Positions 10,668-22,407 are shown, counted from the first letter of the stretch. The stretch is DNA of 60,000 nt from Adiantum capillus-veneris (GCA_014529385.2 CM043956.1:89401221-89461220), one strand, 5' to 3'. The notes: generated from the sequence alone by a model not told the origin. Program-made: numbers and translations.

Positions 10668-11695
10668 TCAAATCGAGGCTCGGGGCAGCACTGCAGGAGG
10701 CTAGAGTCACCAACTTAGATTGGAGTGAAATTCGACAGGCGAAGACGCGGCCCAGTCATTCTGAGGTCATCTCGGCCACCGTTCAGCTTTGACAAAGGTT
10801 TGCGCAGGCCATTTTTGACTACGTGGTCTCGACGGGTGCAGATCCGACTCTGCAAATTTGGGGTTTTCGGCCTACGACTGCAGGTGCTGACGATATCGAC
10901 ACTCCCAGAGTGTTGATTTGTGGCTGTCTACACATCAAAGGACGGCTCACAATTCTTGGAGGCGTGTCACATACGACACGGGCGCATCTACACACAGACT
11001 GTAGGCGACATCCACTAGTTCATCAGGTAGCTTGTGTTTGCTGCTTGATATTCAAGATTTCATCCTGACATTGCAGGTACTTCCACATGGGATGTATTGT
11101 CAAAGATGATGTATGTTTGTTGAGGGTTTGCTGGCTGTGAGTCACGCAGCAAACAACCACCGTAGTGGTTACAGCATATAGTGGGAAATTTGTGGATGTA
11201 TGACTTTGTGGGAAGTCTATGTACTGTTAGATTTACTGCAGCCTTTGTTGAGGGTCGAGTGAGGTTTTATTGAGCTGGAGGATTCTCGAATGTTGAGATC
11301 CTTTCGGTGATACAGGTCTTTGAGCGATCCCTCAAGCACCCTTAGATAGGCAGCTAGGATGTATTGACTGTGAGTTAGAAATTTGGGATTGCATCTTTGC
11401 TTTACTGCCGTTGAGGCATTGTCACAGTCTATGCTTACAGGACAGTGACAGTACAGGTGCAGGACAGGTTTACCTGCAGCTTACAGTGTCAGAGAGACGG
11501 TGTTTTTTGAGCTGTTTTTTGGTCTGTTTTTTGAGTGCACCAGAGCCATTTTACAAAGGAGACTCTGCCGAAATTTATGCAGAATCTGAATCTTTCTTGG
11601 TTCATTTGACAGGTTGATATTGGTTCAGAGGTCAGTTTACAGGGGAAACTCTGTCGAATTTTTCCCAGGAAAGTAAACCACTGTGAAGCGTAGCT
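10668..11695 (+). other. Element B untranslated leader
   Basis: About 1 kb between the primer-binding site and the gag start holds only short frames without domains. It is presumably the 5' leader of the genomic RNA, with the packaging signal, but no specific structure could be assigned by eye. Confidence 0.6.
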
Positions 11696-12421
11696 ATGGC
11701 TGGATCACAGGACACTGCTCTTTACAATATCAAGAAGCTGGATGGAACCAATTTCCCATTGTGGAAGAAGCAGATTTGGCACGTGTTGGTACAAAAGAAG
11801 CAGATAAAACCTATAAAGCTCAAGGGGATAAAACCAGAAGATATGGACGAAGATGAATGGAGCGAAATGGATGAATTGGCACTTTCTACCATTATGCTGA
11901 CTTTGGCAGAAATTGTTTACTTCAATGTAGCAGACGAGATGTCGGCTTATCAAGCATGGTTAAAGCTGAGTGATCTTTATGAGAAGCAGAGTGCAGCTTC
12001 ACAGGTATACTGGCTTAAGAAGCTTGTTGACTTGAAGATGAAAGAAGGGACACCTATGTCCCATCATCTGAATGAATTCAGCACAATCTACAGTCAGTTG
12101 TCAGCTCAAGGTGTCAAGTTTGATGAACCTGTTAGAGCTATGTTCCTGTTGATCACATTGCCGGAAAGTTGGGACACTTTTCTCACAGCTTTGAGTAATT
12201 TTGCACCTCCAAATGGTTTGAACATAGCAGGTGTAGAAGGAAGTCTGCTTACTGAAGAAACCAATAGAAAGACAATGGATAAAGGCAAAGGAACAGCCTT
12301 AGTTTTCAGAAGAAGGACCAAAGAAAAGTACAAAGGTGGAAAGAGGAATCAGTCTCGTAGCAAGTCCCGCAGTGCTAAAGTCTGGAGGACTTTACATGAT
12401 TTATGTATCAAATGTCTCTAA
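11696..12421 (+). CDS. Element B Gag (UBN2-type), zinc knuckle lost
   Basis: The 241-residue frame starts MAGSQDTALYNIKKLDG. It shows the plant copia Gag pattern: a F-x-LWK-x-QI-like block (residues 20-27), YQAWLKLSDLY, LKKLVDLKMKEGTPMSHHLNEF, and VRAMFLLITLPESWDTF. Gag would form the particle that houses the RNA. The basic tail (KGGKRNQSRSKSRS, about 217-228) normally precedes a CCHC knuckle, but here the frame breaks at about 12366 into sequence from downstream of the protease. The knuckle and protease are therefore deleted, and the last 10-15 residues are out-of-frame read-through. The ATG fits the family start. Confidence 0.88.
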   Translation: MAGSQDTALYNIKKLDGTNFPLWKKQIWHVLVQKKQIKPIKLKGIKPEDMDEDEWSEMDELALSTIMLTLAEIVYFNVADEMSAYQAWLKLSDLYEKQSAASQVYWLKKLVDLKMKEGTPMSHHLNEFSTIYSQLSAQGVKFDEPVRAMFLLITLPESWDTFLTALSNFAPPNGLNIAGVEGSLLTEETNRKTMDKGKGTALVFRRRTKEKYKGGKRNQSRSKSRSAKVWRTLHDLCIKCL

Positions 12422-15095
12422 AAATGTAATCAATGTAACCGAGCAGCCGAACATTTCTTTGTGGCATAGCCGGTTAGGACATATGTCCAAAAAGGGAATG
12501 AAAATCTTGTATTGTTCTGGTTATTTTCCTGGATTTTCATTTAATGATTTTGAATTCTGTGAACATTGTCTGTATGGTAAGCCAACATAGCAGCCACATA
12601 AGCATAGAAGTAGTAGAAGAGATACACAGTTGGCACTTGTTCATAGTGATTTGTGTGGACCTATGCCTAACCTATCTCTAGGGGGAGCTTCTTACTTTAT
12701 GACATTTATAGATGATTACTCGAGGAAAGTATGGGTTTACTTTCTCAAGCACAAGGATGAAGCGTTTAGTGTTTTCAAAAAGTTTGTGACACTTGTGGAG
12801 AATCAGAGTGGCAAGAAGCTTAAATGCTTGTGCACTGACAATGGTGGAGAGTATGTTTCAAAGGCCTTTCAGGACTTTTGTGAGTCAAAAGGTATAAAAC
12901 ATGAACTTATTGCTCCTTACAATCCTCCTCAAAATGGTGTTGCTGAGATGATGAATAGGACCATACAAGAGAAGGTCAGAATTATGTTGTCTAATGCACA
13001 GCTACCAAATGGGTTTTGGGCTGAAGCTGTTCATCTTGTAAATAGATCTCCTAGCAAGGTTTTGCAGAAGGATTCAGTGCCAGAGATGGTATGGTCAGGC
13101 AAAATGCCCTCATACAAGCATCTCAGAGTCTTTGGCTGTGAGGCATATACTGACGTTCCAAAGGAATTTAGGAACAAACTTGAGCCAAAGAGTAGAAAGT
13201 GCATCTTTCTAGGCTATGGTAATTCTGGTGAGATGGGGTACAGACTTTGGGATCGCGAATCCAGAAAGGTTTTCCGTAGCAATGATGTTCACTTTAATGA
13301 ATCCAAATATCATTCTAAACAAGAGAGGGTTGAGGAGATTAGAAGAGTTGTCTACCAAGAAGACGGACCTGCACATGCAAGACAAAATGTCAGGGCTCAA
13401 GAGGAGCAAGGACAGGATAGAGTGGAACCACAGGTTGTGGCTGAGCCTGAGCCACCTATTGTTCGTAGATCTGGACGTGTCACGCGACCTCCTGATAGGT
13501 TTGTTCCATCTTTGAACTATGTCATGTTGACTGATTGCAATGAGCCTTCATGTTACAAGGAAGCAGTGCAAATGAAGGACTTCGGGAATTGGCAATTGGC
13601 CATGTAGTCAGAGATGACAGCTCTGCATAAAAACCAGACATGGAAGCTAGTTAAATTACCACGGGGCAAAAAGGCTCTACCCTGTAAATGGGTCTACAGG
13701 TATAAGATCACCGCTCATGATAGTCAACCAAAGTACAAAGCAAGGCTTGTTGCCAAGGGCTTTAAGCAAGAAAAAGGCATTGACTTTGATTAAGTCTTCT
13801 CTCCGGTGGTCAAGATGACTACATTGAGATGCTTTCTTGCATTGGTTGCCATATTAGATTTGGTGTTGCACCAAATGGATGTCAAGACAGCGTTCTTGCA
13901 TGGTGATTTAGATGTGGAAATTTACATGCAGCAGCCAGAAGGGTTTGTTGAGAAAGGCAAGGAAGATTGGGTATGCCAATTGTTAAAGAGTCTTTATGGC
14001 TTAAAACAATCACCGAGGGCATGGTACCATAAATTCCACAAGTTTATGCTTTCTCAAGGCTACAAACGTAGTGAGTTCGAACACTGTCTATATACAAAGA
14101 AGGCTAAGGATGGCAGTTGGCTGATCCTTATTTTGTATGTGGATGACATGTTGATTGCTGGCAAGCACGTGGAAGAAATTTCAGCTTTGAAGTCAAAGAT
14201 GGCAAAATCGTTTGACATGAAAGACATGGGTGAGGCAAGTCATATACTTGGTATGCGCATTGAGAGAGACATATCAAAGAAGTTGATTTGGTTATCTCAA
14301 ACAGAGTATATTGACAAGGTTTTGCAACGTTTCAATATGGAGAAGGTAAAGGCACTGAGTGTTCCATTGCCACCATATGTGAAACTTAGCAAACAAGATT
14401 GTCTTGTGTCTGAGGAAGAACAGGCTGAAATGGATAAGATTCCATATGCGTCTGCAGTGGGTAGTTTGATGTATGCAATGATTGCTACTCGCCCAAACAT
14501 TGCATTTGCAGTGGGAGTAGTAAGTCAATACATTTCAAACCCAGGCAAGAAACATTTTGAGGCAGTGAAAGGAATATTGAGAGACCTGAAAGCTACAAAG
14601 AGTATGCGTATATGCTATGGGAGTCAGGAGCTAAGTGTAAAGGGTTTTACAGACTCAGATTATGTAGGTGACTTAGACAACCGAAGGTCTACGTCAGGGT
14701 ATGTCTTTACATTGGCTGGTGGAGCAGTATCATGGCGTTCTAGATTACAAGATTGTGTTACTCCGTCTACTACAGAGGCTGAATATGTTGCAGCATCAGA
14801 GGCATGCAAAGAATCAATTTGGCTTAATCGACTAGTAACACATTTGGGAATCAAAGAAGAGATGCATGTGTTATATTGTGATAGTCAAAGTGCTATACAA
14901 TTGGCTCGCAATCCAGCTTATCACTCAAAGACAAAGCATGTGGATGTAAAGTATCATTTCATCAGGGAAATGCTCGAGGATAAGCAACTTCAGCTTGTCA
15001 AAGTTCACACCACAGAAAATCCTGCTGATCTACTTACAAAAGGACTTCCCTCAGAGAGCTTTGCGCATTTTCGCAAGCAGTTAGGTGTAGGGTAG
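12368..15095 (+). pseudogene. Element B Pol: integrase, reverse transcriptase, RNase H with three stops
   Basis: One frame runs from the deletion junction to the stop at 15093. In order it has: the integrase zinc-binding segment (ISLWHSRLGHMSKKG, CEHCLYGK); the integrase core, with Asp in IDDYSR, Asp in CTDNGGEY and the expected Glu in GVAEMMNRT; a hinge rich in charged residues ending RRSGRVTRPPDRF; reverse transcriptase with MDVKTAFLHGDL and the catalytic YVDDM at 14136-14150; and RNase H with FTDSDYVGD, TTEAEYVA and YCDSQSAI. It is broken by TAG at about 12588, TAG at about 13605 and TAA at about 13791. The other catalytic residues look intact, so this is recent damage. Gag is in a different frame because of the deletion. 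Confidence 0.92.
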
Positions 15096-15368
15096 TACAT
15101 CACTTCTCTACATCTCTTGTATATTAGCTTGTATAGTAGCTTCTCTCACACTTAAAGTACCACATTGGAATTTAAGTGGGAGGTTGTTGGGGTATAAAGC
15201 CCAATGTGGTCACCAGGCATTTTTGCAAGCAGTTAGGTGTAGGGTAGTACATCACTTCTCTACATCTCTTGTATATTAGCTTGTATAATAGCTTCTCTCA
15301 CACTTAAAGTACCACATTGGACTTTAAGTGGGAGGTTGTTGGGGTATAAAGCCCAATGTGGTCTCCCA
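15065..15368 (+). repeat. 152-bp tandem duplication over the polypurine tract of element B
   Basis: Copy one (15065-15216) and copy two (15217-15368) each hold the end of the RNase H region, a leader block (ACATCACTTCTCTACATCTC), the polypurine tract AAGTGGGAGG and the first roughly 30 bases of the LTR (TGTTGGGGTATAAAGCCC). The element therefore has two polypurine tracts, ending near 15183 and 15335, and an orphan LTR start at 15185. The copies differ at a few positions. Confidence 0.88.
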
Positions 15369-15528
15369 GGTAAGTGGGCGGGCCGCCAGGTATGTACACA
15401 TATTCTTTTGTAAAAACCTAATAAGAACTCACTATGCTCTACACATCACAGTAGAGAGAGTTCACCATATCGTCGTGCTCTTCTTCTCGCACTCTCTCTC
15501 GCGTCGCACTTCCGCTCGTACTCCTTCA
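15337..15528 (+). repeat. Element B 3' LTR
   Basis: A 192-bp partner of the 5' LTR, preceded by the second polypurine tract and followed by the TCAAT duplication. Confidence 0.95.
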
Positions 15529-17435
15529 TCAATTACAAAATATCATATGAACTCTTGCACAATATCAGGGAGGAAGGATGATCCACCATATTTGGTCTCA
15601 GTGGCTCTCCTATCGAAGTTCACATAGGAGAGGACCATGTGGCAGAAGCACGCAACCTTCAAAAAGGAGGAAAACCTATGAGGGACAGACAGTTACCAAC
15701 CAATGGTATTTTCACCAACCGATCATCCTCCTTTTCAAAGATAAAGCAAAGGGAAATAGAGCGGTCACTATGGCTCTATCACCAACATTTTCACTTCACT
15801 GCCTAGAGACCGCCAAGGTTTACAATTCCCAATCATTTTGTGGCTTCCAGGTTCACTCAAGCATCAAAGAAAAGAGGATGAAAGTAGTGAACCACGAACA
15901 ATACATCTACACTACCCTCAATCATTATGATTAAGCCAGAGAACATCACATTTTTAGGAGCTCTAGAAGTGCTCACCAGGATTTCCTATCATGCTATAGG
16001 CCAAGTATAGCATTTTTCACCTTCCCCATACAAAAATGTATTGTTTCTCAACAAGAACAATAAGGAGCCCAAAGTGCAAACATGGGCTCCACCAATGGCA
16101 ACACAACTGCGAACTTGATTAGTCAATGTACTAGCTCAAGAACCCACATATGCAACCACAAAATAAGAAGGTAGCAGAGAAGAGGAAGTGTAGGAAGAGG
16201 AGGACACTAATCTGGAAAGAAAAAGGAAAGAGAAATGGAAAGCTAAAGTGGATGAAGTAAATCCGACCAAGAAACATAGGCTAGTAGTGGTTATTGCATA
16301 ACCAGCACAAAGGGCAACAAGACTTGAAAGAGAGAAGGCGGCTTTTGAGCTAGAAAGAGGGCTCAAAGGATATTTTGTGGAAACGTGGAAACCATGTCCA
16401 AGACGAGTCAAAAATCAAACTAAACACCCAATGTTTGATGAAAAGGATGACCCTTGGACTGGCCTATAGCATCTCTACCATAAATAGGAATGACAAAGAG
16501 AATAGGCCAGGCATAAGAAGAAGACAATATACATACTCAGGATTCACCCAAAGAACCAAAAAACCCTACTATAGAAGTTCCACACTTCTCTCCCACAAAT
16601 ACACCACCACAGCAAGATACTACACCAAAGGAAACCACTCCCTTTGCTACCAATCTCGAACTTGATTCAAAACCACTCAACAAAATTGTCAAGGTATAAG
16701 AGACTAAACCAAGTCGTCCCACAACCACATCCACTCCTCAAGCCAACTAACCAAATGAGCTAATGGCTGAAACTCAGAACACACAAATAGATAAACCAAA
16801 AGCAAGAAACTTAAGAACAATGGAGAATTTAGAGGACATAGATGAATACACTTAGTACGCCAATTTAATAGACAAATGAAGGATGAAATCTATGCTCACC
16901 ACCAAAGTCTACATAATGTATAGAGGCGTCTGTAGCTCTATGAGAAATGACTAGACTTGATCAATATATGTGTTTAGTCATACAAAGAAGCCATGGAATT
17001 CAAAGAGCAAGAATTGGAATAACTAACAAGAAAGATATCAACGGATCTAGAAACTCTCTAGACAACAAATAAGCAACATGAACAATAGGTCACAAAGGCC
17101 ACTTTATCTCTACAAGAATCAGAGTCTACGGTGCAATGCTTGCAAATTCAACTTAACATTGCAAATACACAATTATCCCAGGTGGAAGAAATATGCCAAG
17201 AACAAAATGCACTTCTGAATCAGCTAAAGGATAACCTAGTAGTAGACATACTACAGGGCACATATAATGCCTATCAAACAATGGAACAGAAGGTTAAAAA
17301 CTTAGAGATGGAGCTAAAGATGCAAAGAAGAGAATTGTCCATCAACTTCAGGAAACTACCAAAAGCAGATTTCTCAGCTTAACGAGGAGTTGAGCAAGAT
17401 TAAAGAAGCTGCCGTGTCACATGCAACCACATAAA
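15529..17435 (+). pseudogene. Right part of a decayed ORF with coiled-coil end
   Basis: After element B, plus-strand frames with stops and shifts continue. They give a segment ending in IKQREIERSLWLYHQHFHF (15540-15790), a charged segment (REKAAFELERGLKGYFVETWKPC) near 16330-16410, a Pro/Thr-rich spacer near 16550-16740, and a heptad-like coiled coil clearest at 17131-17382 (LQIQLNIANTQLSQVEEICQ, EQKVKNLEMELK). I do not recognise the family. Charged, spacer and coiled-coil order would suit a structural retroelement protein or a host gene relic. Its left part lies at 10252-10461, on the other side of element B. Confidence 0.4.
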
Positions 17436-17648
17436 TTTTATTGTTTCTCACATTTTCACATACAGAAGGGTACCATCAAATGGAATGGGGAATTTTTTTA
17501 TACAAATTGAACATGAAAAGGGTGTTTTTATTGTAAAAAATTCACAGATAAGTAGTTTTATAAATATTCCTTGAACGTATGTGATATACATAATGAACCC
17601 CCTGAGAAGTAACTGTGGTAATGCAAGATAAGGATACCCTTTCAGTTC

Positions 17649-17780
17649 ATGGATTTGGAAGTGCCAACCACAGAAGAGGCTAGTCTTACTGGTATCAAAA
17701 TTTCTCAAGCAGAAGTGGAACCTTCCACTACTTCAAAAAGCCTGACTGTTGAGGAGGAAGCTATTTTGAAAAGCATATAG
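17649..17780 (+). pseudogene. Short acidic ORF, possible relic
   Basis: ATG to TAG encodes 43 residues (MDLEVPTTEEASLTG...LTVEEEAILKSI), acidic and hydrophilic. It lies 0.2 kb after the coiled-coil relic on the same strand and may be another exon-like or frameshifted piece of it. No domain is recognised, and chance cannot be excluded. Confidence 0.25.
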
Positions 17781-18676
17781 AAGAGGAAACATAGATGATT
17801 TGGAAGGAGGCAATGCAATGGTAAGAGCTGATTATACACTCACTCAATGTCAATCTACTCATGTCCTCCACAATCAATGAAATGTGGCATCAACAAGCTC
17901 TCCCTTACCCTCTCATTAGATTCAAAGTCCTCCAAATCAAAGAAATACTCCTCAAGGATCTCCAAGCCAATCCTGTACCACACTCATTAGGAAAAACATG
18001 TACCCTCTAGATTCCCTTTGAGATTAAGGTTAATTAGAGGCCAACCAATAGAAAGAGGGTGGTCGACACACTTTATACCCTCAAAAAAGTAGGGGGACAA
18101 GGTAGACTTACACCTCTTAATGGCCTCTTACCTAGTGAGAAGGTAAGGGAGGTGGCTAGGGGAAAGGGAGGGGCGGGGGGACCACTTTGACCTATTTTCC
18201 CCAACTTTTTGGTCTGGATTTAAAAATACACTAAAAATTTCAAATTTTCAACAAATTTCAAATTTCCCTTAAAAGGTCCCCAAACCTATTTCATGGTCAA
18301 AAAAGTATTTTTGACCTTAAAAGTAAAAAACGTGCACTAAAAAATCCAAAAAATTTGTATTTTTGCAACAAAAATCAAAACATCATTTTCCACCCTCCAA
18401 AGTCTTTCCAAACCTATTCTATAGCTAAAAAGTGATTTTCTCTCTCTACAAACCCTTTTCCAAGCTCTCCATTGTTGCAACAACCACATGCACCCCCTAT
18501 AGTCCAGTATTATCTCTCTACTAGCTTTCTCCCACCTCCATTGTAGCACCAAGCAAGCTCCTCCCCCATCTCTTCCCCTTGCCCACCAGATAGTTTCATA
18601 GCAAGCTAGCTCCTCTCCCTTGTCTCACCTCCATTACAGCATGAAACAGGATTCTACTCCTACTTTCATTCACTCA
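17781..18676. other. Filler between the decayed ORF and element C
   Basis: No gene is recognisable. The stretch has pyrimidine-rich blocks, and near 18230-18340 several short phrases recur (AAATTTCAAATTT, TTTTTGACCTTAAAAG). It ends at the proposed left end of the CACTA element. Confidence 0.5.
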
Positions 18677-18870
18677 CACTATGACATTTGGAGCACATTA
18701 CCGCTCAGATAGACGCACAAAAACAAAGGAAAAGTTGAAGTCAAAAAATCTCGGAGGCGGTAATTCTCGAGGCAATACTCGCGGTAATGGTCCTCCAGCA
18801 ATGCACCCGGTAATCGGCCCGGCTATACTTCTGCGCTTATTTCCGTGTGACTTACCGCCAGTGTTACCGC
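18677..18870 (+). repeat. Left TIR and subterminal repeats of element C
   Basis: CACTATG at 18677 is followed within 200 bp by six TTACCGC/GCGGTAA-type motifs in both orientations (for example at about 18699, 18758, 18780, 18852 and 18864). In characterised CACTA elements such motifs bind the TNPA-type accessory protein. Confidence 0.6.
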
Positions 18871-18884
18871 GCACGTGAGTATTT

Positions 18885-18956
18885 AAAAAAAAAAAACAAA
18901 TGACCTTTTGGATGGTCCTTGATGGGACCCATCCAAATGGTCATTTGCCTTTTTTT
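18885..18956. repeat. Hairpin: inverted repeat with A and T tracts
   Basis: Arms TGACCTTTTGGATGG and CCATCCAAATGGTCA (18901-18943) surround a short loop and are flanked by an A-run on the left and a T-run on the right, which extends the stem. It could be a small foldback or a terminator-like structure of the minus-strand gene. Confidence 0.65.
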
Positions 18957-19004
18957 TCCTATACATTTAATAAATTAAAAAACAACAATTTTATTGCACA
19001 AAAA

Positions 19005-19206
19005 CTTTAGACCAAAATCAAATGTTTAATTATATTGGAGAAACTGTTCATTACAAAATTGCCCAAATAAGCGATGCATGGCGGCTATACAATTGTGGCC
19101 AAAAGAAGACTTTGGGCCAAAATCAAGTGTTTAATTATATTGGATATTACAAAATTGCCCAAATAGGCGATACATGGGGGCTATACAACTATGGCCAAAA
19201 GAAGAC
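19005..19206. repeat. Two-copy imperfect tandem repeat, about 100 bp
   Basis: The phrases CCAAAATCAA-TGTTTAATTA, ACAAAATTGCCCAAATA-GCG and GGCCAAAAGAAGAC occur twice at a period of about 105 bp. The second copy lacks about 10 bases in the middle. Confidence 0.75.
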
Positions 19207-19710
19207 AGGCCCAAAAACACTTGGAGGATTGAGCTACTCGGATCCTGGGACCTCTCGAGGGACTCCTTGACTCTTGAAAAGAAAAAAACAACAAAACCTT
19301 TAATTAATACAAATGGATACATAATTTTGCATGCACTCATTTTTTTTTAAAAGTTCACACTTACAGGCTGTAGTGTACGACATGCATTTTCAAATTCTTC
19401 GCGATTGATTTTGTTGTTTTCATACAGCCAGCACCATGTCTAATATTCGGAGTGGCTCTCTCTGTATCTCTCAATCTCTCGACTTGGGCGGGTCATAGTA
19501 ATATTTTTTTGTATATCAATTAAAAAATATCACAAACCTAACCTTATTACCACAAATTAAATCAATTCAAATGAAAATACGCACAGTCACAAATTTATCT
19601 TTCCATGCTGCTTCTCCGCCCGAGCCGTAATGCGTGGGCGTTTGCTGCGCCCTCGCCTCCACTTGCCAAGTGTGCGCCCTAGCACCTGCTGCTCTCTCGT
19701 CCTCCAGCTC

Positions 19711-20690
19711 GCCCTAGGATTTCTCCCACTCCTTGTCATGAACATTTCTAGGGCGATAGTTGTGACCCTCAGATTCAAATGTTCGCTTTGCCGCCCTCCG
19801 CACACTGGACTTCTTATTTTTCAAGAAATTCTTGATGTACTCCTCGAGCAAATGCCTGGAGAACTCTTCCACTTCCGGATTAAGGAACCGCATGAGCAAT
19901 GTCGTGTGAATGTACGTCAAGTCGGCTGGGTCCTGATATTTGAAAGATTTAAAGCAATCTTGGTATGTGGAGTGGATCAGCTGGTTAAGGTGTCCTCGAA
20001 ATGTCCTCCCCAAAGAGGAACCTAGATCCACCTCCCCCCCCTCGATGTATATAATAGTAGTAGCCACGAGCGTCCGGGGCGGGCGCATTGCGGTCCTCAT
20101 CCTCATGTGGAGCTCCAAGGGGGGAGCGAGGAGGTCGGGGTGTAGGAGGAGGTGAATCTGTAGCACTACCCCCTCCACCACCAAAGCAGCACGAGCCACT
20201 ACTTCGAGGAGAGCGTGAGCCACCACTGCGAGAAGAGCGTTGGCCCGAACCCGAACTGCTGGGTGGTGTAGGCGACGGATAACTCGACGGTGCGGGTGTG
20301 GATCGCTGTGAATGCAAGGTGGAGGGAGTTGCGGGTGACAGGAAAGTCGAGGGTAAGGTGGAGGGAGGCCCACTGGGAGGCACACTCTGCAAGATCGGAG
20401 TGCCGGCGCCAGGGTGTCGCAAGCGGTGAGAGCCCATAGGTAGCCAACTGTGCTGGTGTGTACCTCCCATGAAGATTCTGCTGCGAGGATAGCCACTCTG
20501 CCTGGGTGCGGTATTCCCTCTCGAGTTCAGGGTCGTGTACTGCATCTCGGAACCATCGAAAACCGAAGTTGGATTGTGACGAGTAGGAGGAAGACTGCGA
20601 GTAGTAAGCATCACAAGCGTCCTCATAAGAGAGGCCCTCAGCGAGAAAGTCCTCTATGGATCGACAGATGGGCATGGAAGAGGATACCAT
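19711..20690 (-). pseudogene. Element C second gene (TNPA/Ptta-like), frameshifted
   Basis: On the minus strand a start at 20690 gives MVSSSMPICRSIEDF and an Asp/Tyr/Ser-rich N-terminus. The plausible coding frame then changes to a Pro/Ser/Gly-rich segment (PPSGPPSTLPSTFLSP to about 20000). It changes again to a helical basic segment (LNQLIHSTYQDCFKSFKYQD, FLKNKKSSVRRAAKRTF, YRPRNVHDKEWEKS) ending at about 19714. The last part resembles the region of plant Ptta/En/Spm proteins in which a basic helix precedes a PP-x-V-x-x-x-x-W motif; this is judged from memory of the family. In CACTA elements the second protein binds subterminal repeats. Two frameshifts suggest a dead copy. It is divergent from the transposase. 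Confidence 0.45.
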
Positions 20691-20998
20691 ATCCTACAAT
20701 TTCACAAAAAACAGGGACCCTAATTAACATTGGATTCTAGTCAAAGTGAGATTCTTTATTACATAGGATTCCTCCTTGCATAGGATTCCTTTTATCTCCT
20801 ATTTAAGAAATGGTTTGTGTGCTTTTTTTTTTTGCATCCATTTAGAGTGTGTGTGTGTGTGCTTCTAATTAATCTATTGTGTGTGTGCATTAGTGTGTGG
20901 CAAAGAAATTAATCTAGTGTGTGTGTGTTGGACCTTAATCTACCATTGGGCTTCTCGGTGACCATTGGGGTCTCAATCAACTTCATTGCACACCCACA

Positions 20999-22330
20999 TG
21001 GAGATATGTTTTGGTATGCTAATGCTAATGGAGGTATGTTTTGGTATACTAATTTGTGCACAAGCACACACTAATGCTAGCGTTAGTGTGTGCTTGTAAC
21101 GCATGCACACACTAATGCTTGCATTAGTGTGTGCTTGTGCACAAATTAGTGTGTGAAAACACGCCATTGCATGCACACACACACACACAGACACTAATGC
21201 ATTGGTGTGTTTTCACACACTAATTTGTGCACAAGCACACACTAATGCCAGCATTAGTGTGTGCAATTTTTTCACACACCAATGCTCACAATAGTGTGTG
21301 CTTGTGCACAAATTAGTGTGCAGACACACTAATTAGTGCACAAGCACACACTAATGCAAGAATTAGTGTGTGCTAGAGAGGTATGCACACACTAACTCTT
21401 TCATAAGTGTGTGCTTGGGCACAAATTAGTGTGTGGAAACACACTAATTCTTGCATTAGTGTGTGATTGTGCACAAATTAGTGTGTGCAAACACACTAAC
21501 TTGTGCACAATCACACACTAATGCAAGCATTATTGTGTGTCATGCACACACTAATGCTTGCATTAGTGTGTGATTGTGCACAAATTAGTGTGTGCAAACA
21601 AACTAATTTTTGCACAATCACACACTAATGCAAGCATTAGTGTGTGTGTGTGTGTATAATGCATGCACACACTAATGCTTGCATTAGTGTGTGATTGTGC
21701 ACAAATTAGTGTGTGCAAACAAACTAATTTTTGCACAATCACACACTAATGCAAGCATTAGTGTGTGTGTGTGTGTATAATGCATGCACACACTAATGCT
21801 TGCTTTAGTGAGTGCTTGTAACGCATGCACACACTAATGCGGACATTAGTGTGTGATTGTGCACAAAATAGTGTGTGAAAACACATTATTTTGTGCACAA
21901 TCACACACTAATGCTTGCATTAGTGTGTGTATAATGCATGCACACCCTAATGCAAGCATTAGTGTGTGATTGTGCACAATATAGTGTGTGAAAACACATT
22001 AATTTGTGCACAATCACACACTAATGCAAGCATTAGTGTGTGTGTGTGTGTATAATACTTGCACACACTAATGCTTGCATTCGGATGTGCTTGTGCATGC
22101 ATTAGTGTGTTTACACACTAATTCATGCACAAGCACACCCTAATGCAAGCATTAGTGTGTGCTTGTAACGCATGCACGCACTAACGCAGGCATTAGTCTG
22201 TGATTCTGCACAAAATAGTGTGTGAAAACACACTATTTTGTGCACAATTACACACTAATGCAAGCATTAGTGTGTGTATAATGCATGCACACACTAATGG
22301 AAGCATTAGTGTGTGATTGTGCACAAAATA
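20999..22330. repeat. Satellite-like array of palindromic units inside element C
   Basis: About 1.3 kb consists of alternating blocks such as CACACACTAATGC, GCATTAGTGTGTG and TTGTGCACAAATTAGTGTG. Together they form nested palindromes with half-units of about 50 bp and higher-order units of about 105 bp. GTGCAC and GCATGC-type centres recur. The copies are diverged but recognisable throughout. There is no coding sense, and long open frames here are repeat artefacts. Confidence 0.9.
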
Positions 22331-22407
22331 ATGTGTGTGTGTGTACGTGTGTGTACAATGTGTGTGTGCATGTTAGGGCATGTGTGTGTGTTTGCAATGT
22401 GTATGCA

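Larger units (their letters stand above)
10462..15528 (+). mobile_element. Element B: Ty1/copia retrotransposon, nearly complete but defective
   Basis: Two 192-bp LTRs (10462-10653 and 15337-15528) differ at only four positions by eye and are flanked by a perfect TCAAT target-site duplication (10457-10461 and 15529-15533). The interior has a plant copia primer-binding site, a 1-kb leader, gag, and pol in the copia order integrase, reverse transcriptase, RNase H. The zinc knuckle and protease are deleted, and pol carries three stop codons. A 152-bp tandem duplication spans the polypurine tract and the first bases of the 3' LTR. The LTR similarity points to a recent insertion, into an already decayed ORF. 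Without protease it could move only with help. Confidence 0.93.

Noticed and set aside
20999-22330. Repeated CACACACTAATG resembling CACTA ends, or a CRISPR-like array
   Set aside because: Units are diverged palindromes without unique spacers, and no transposon boundaries or Cas genes occur; satellite-like origin is simpler.
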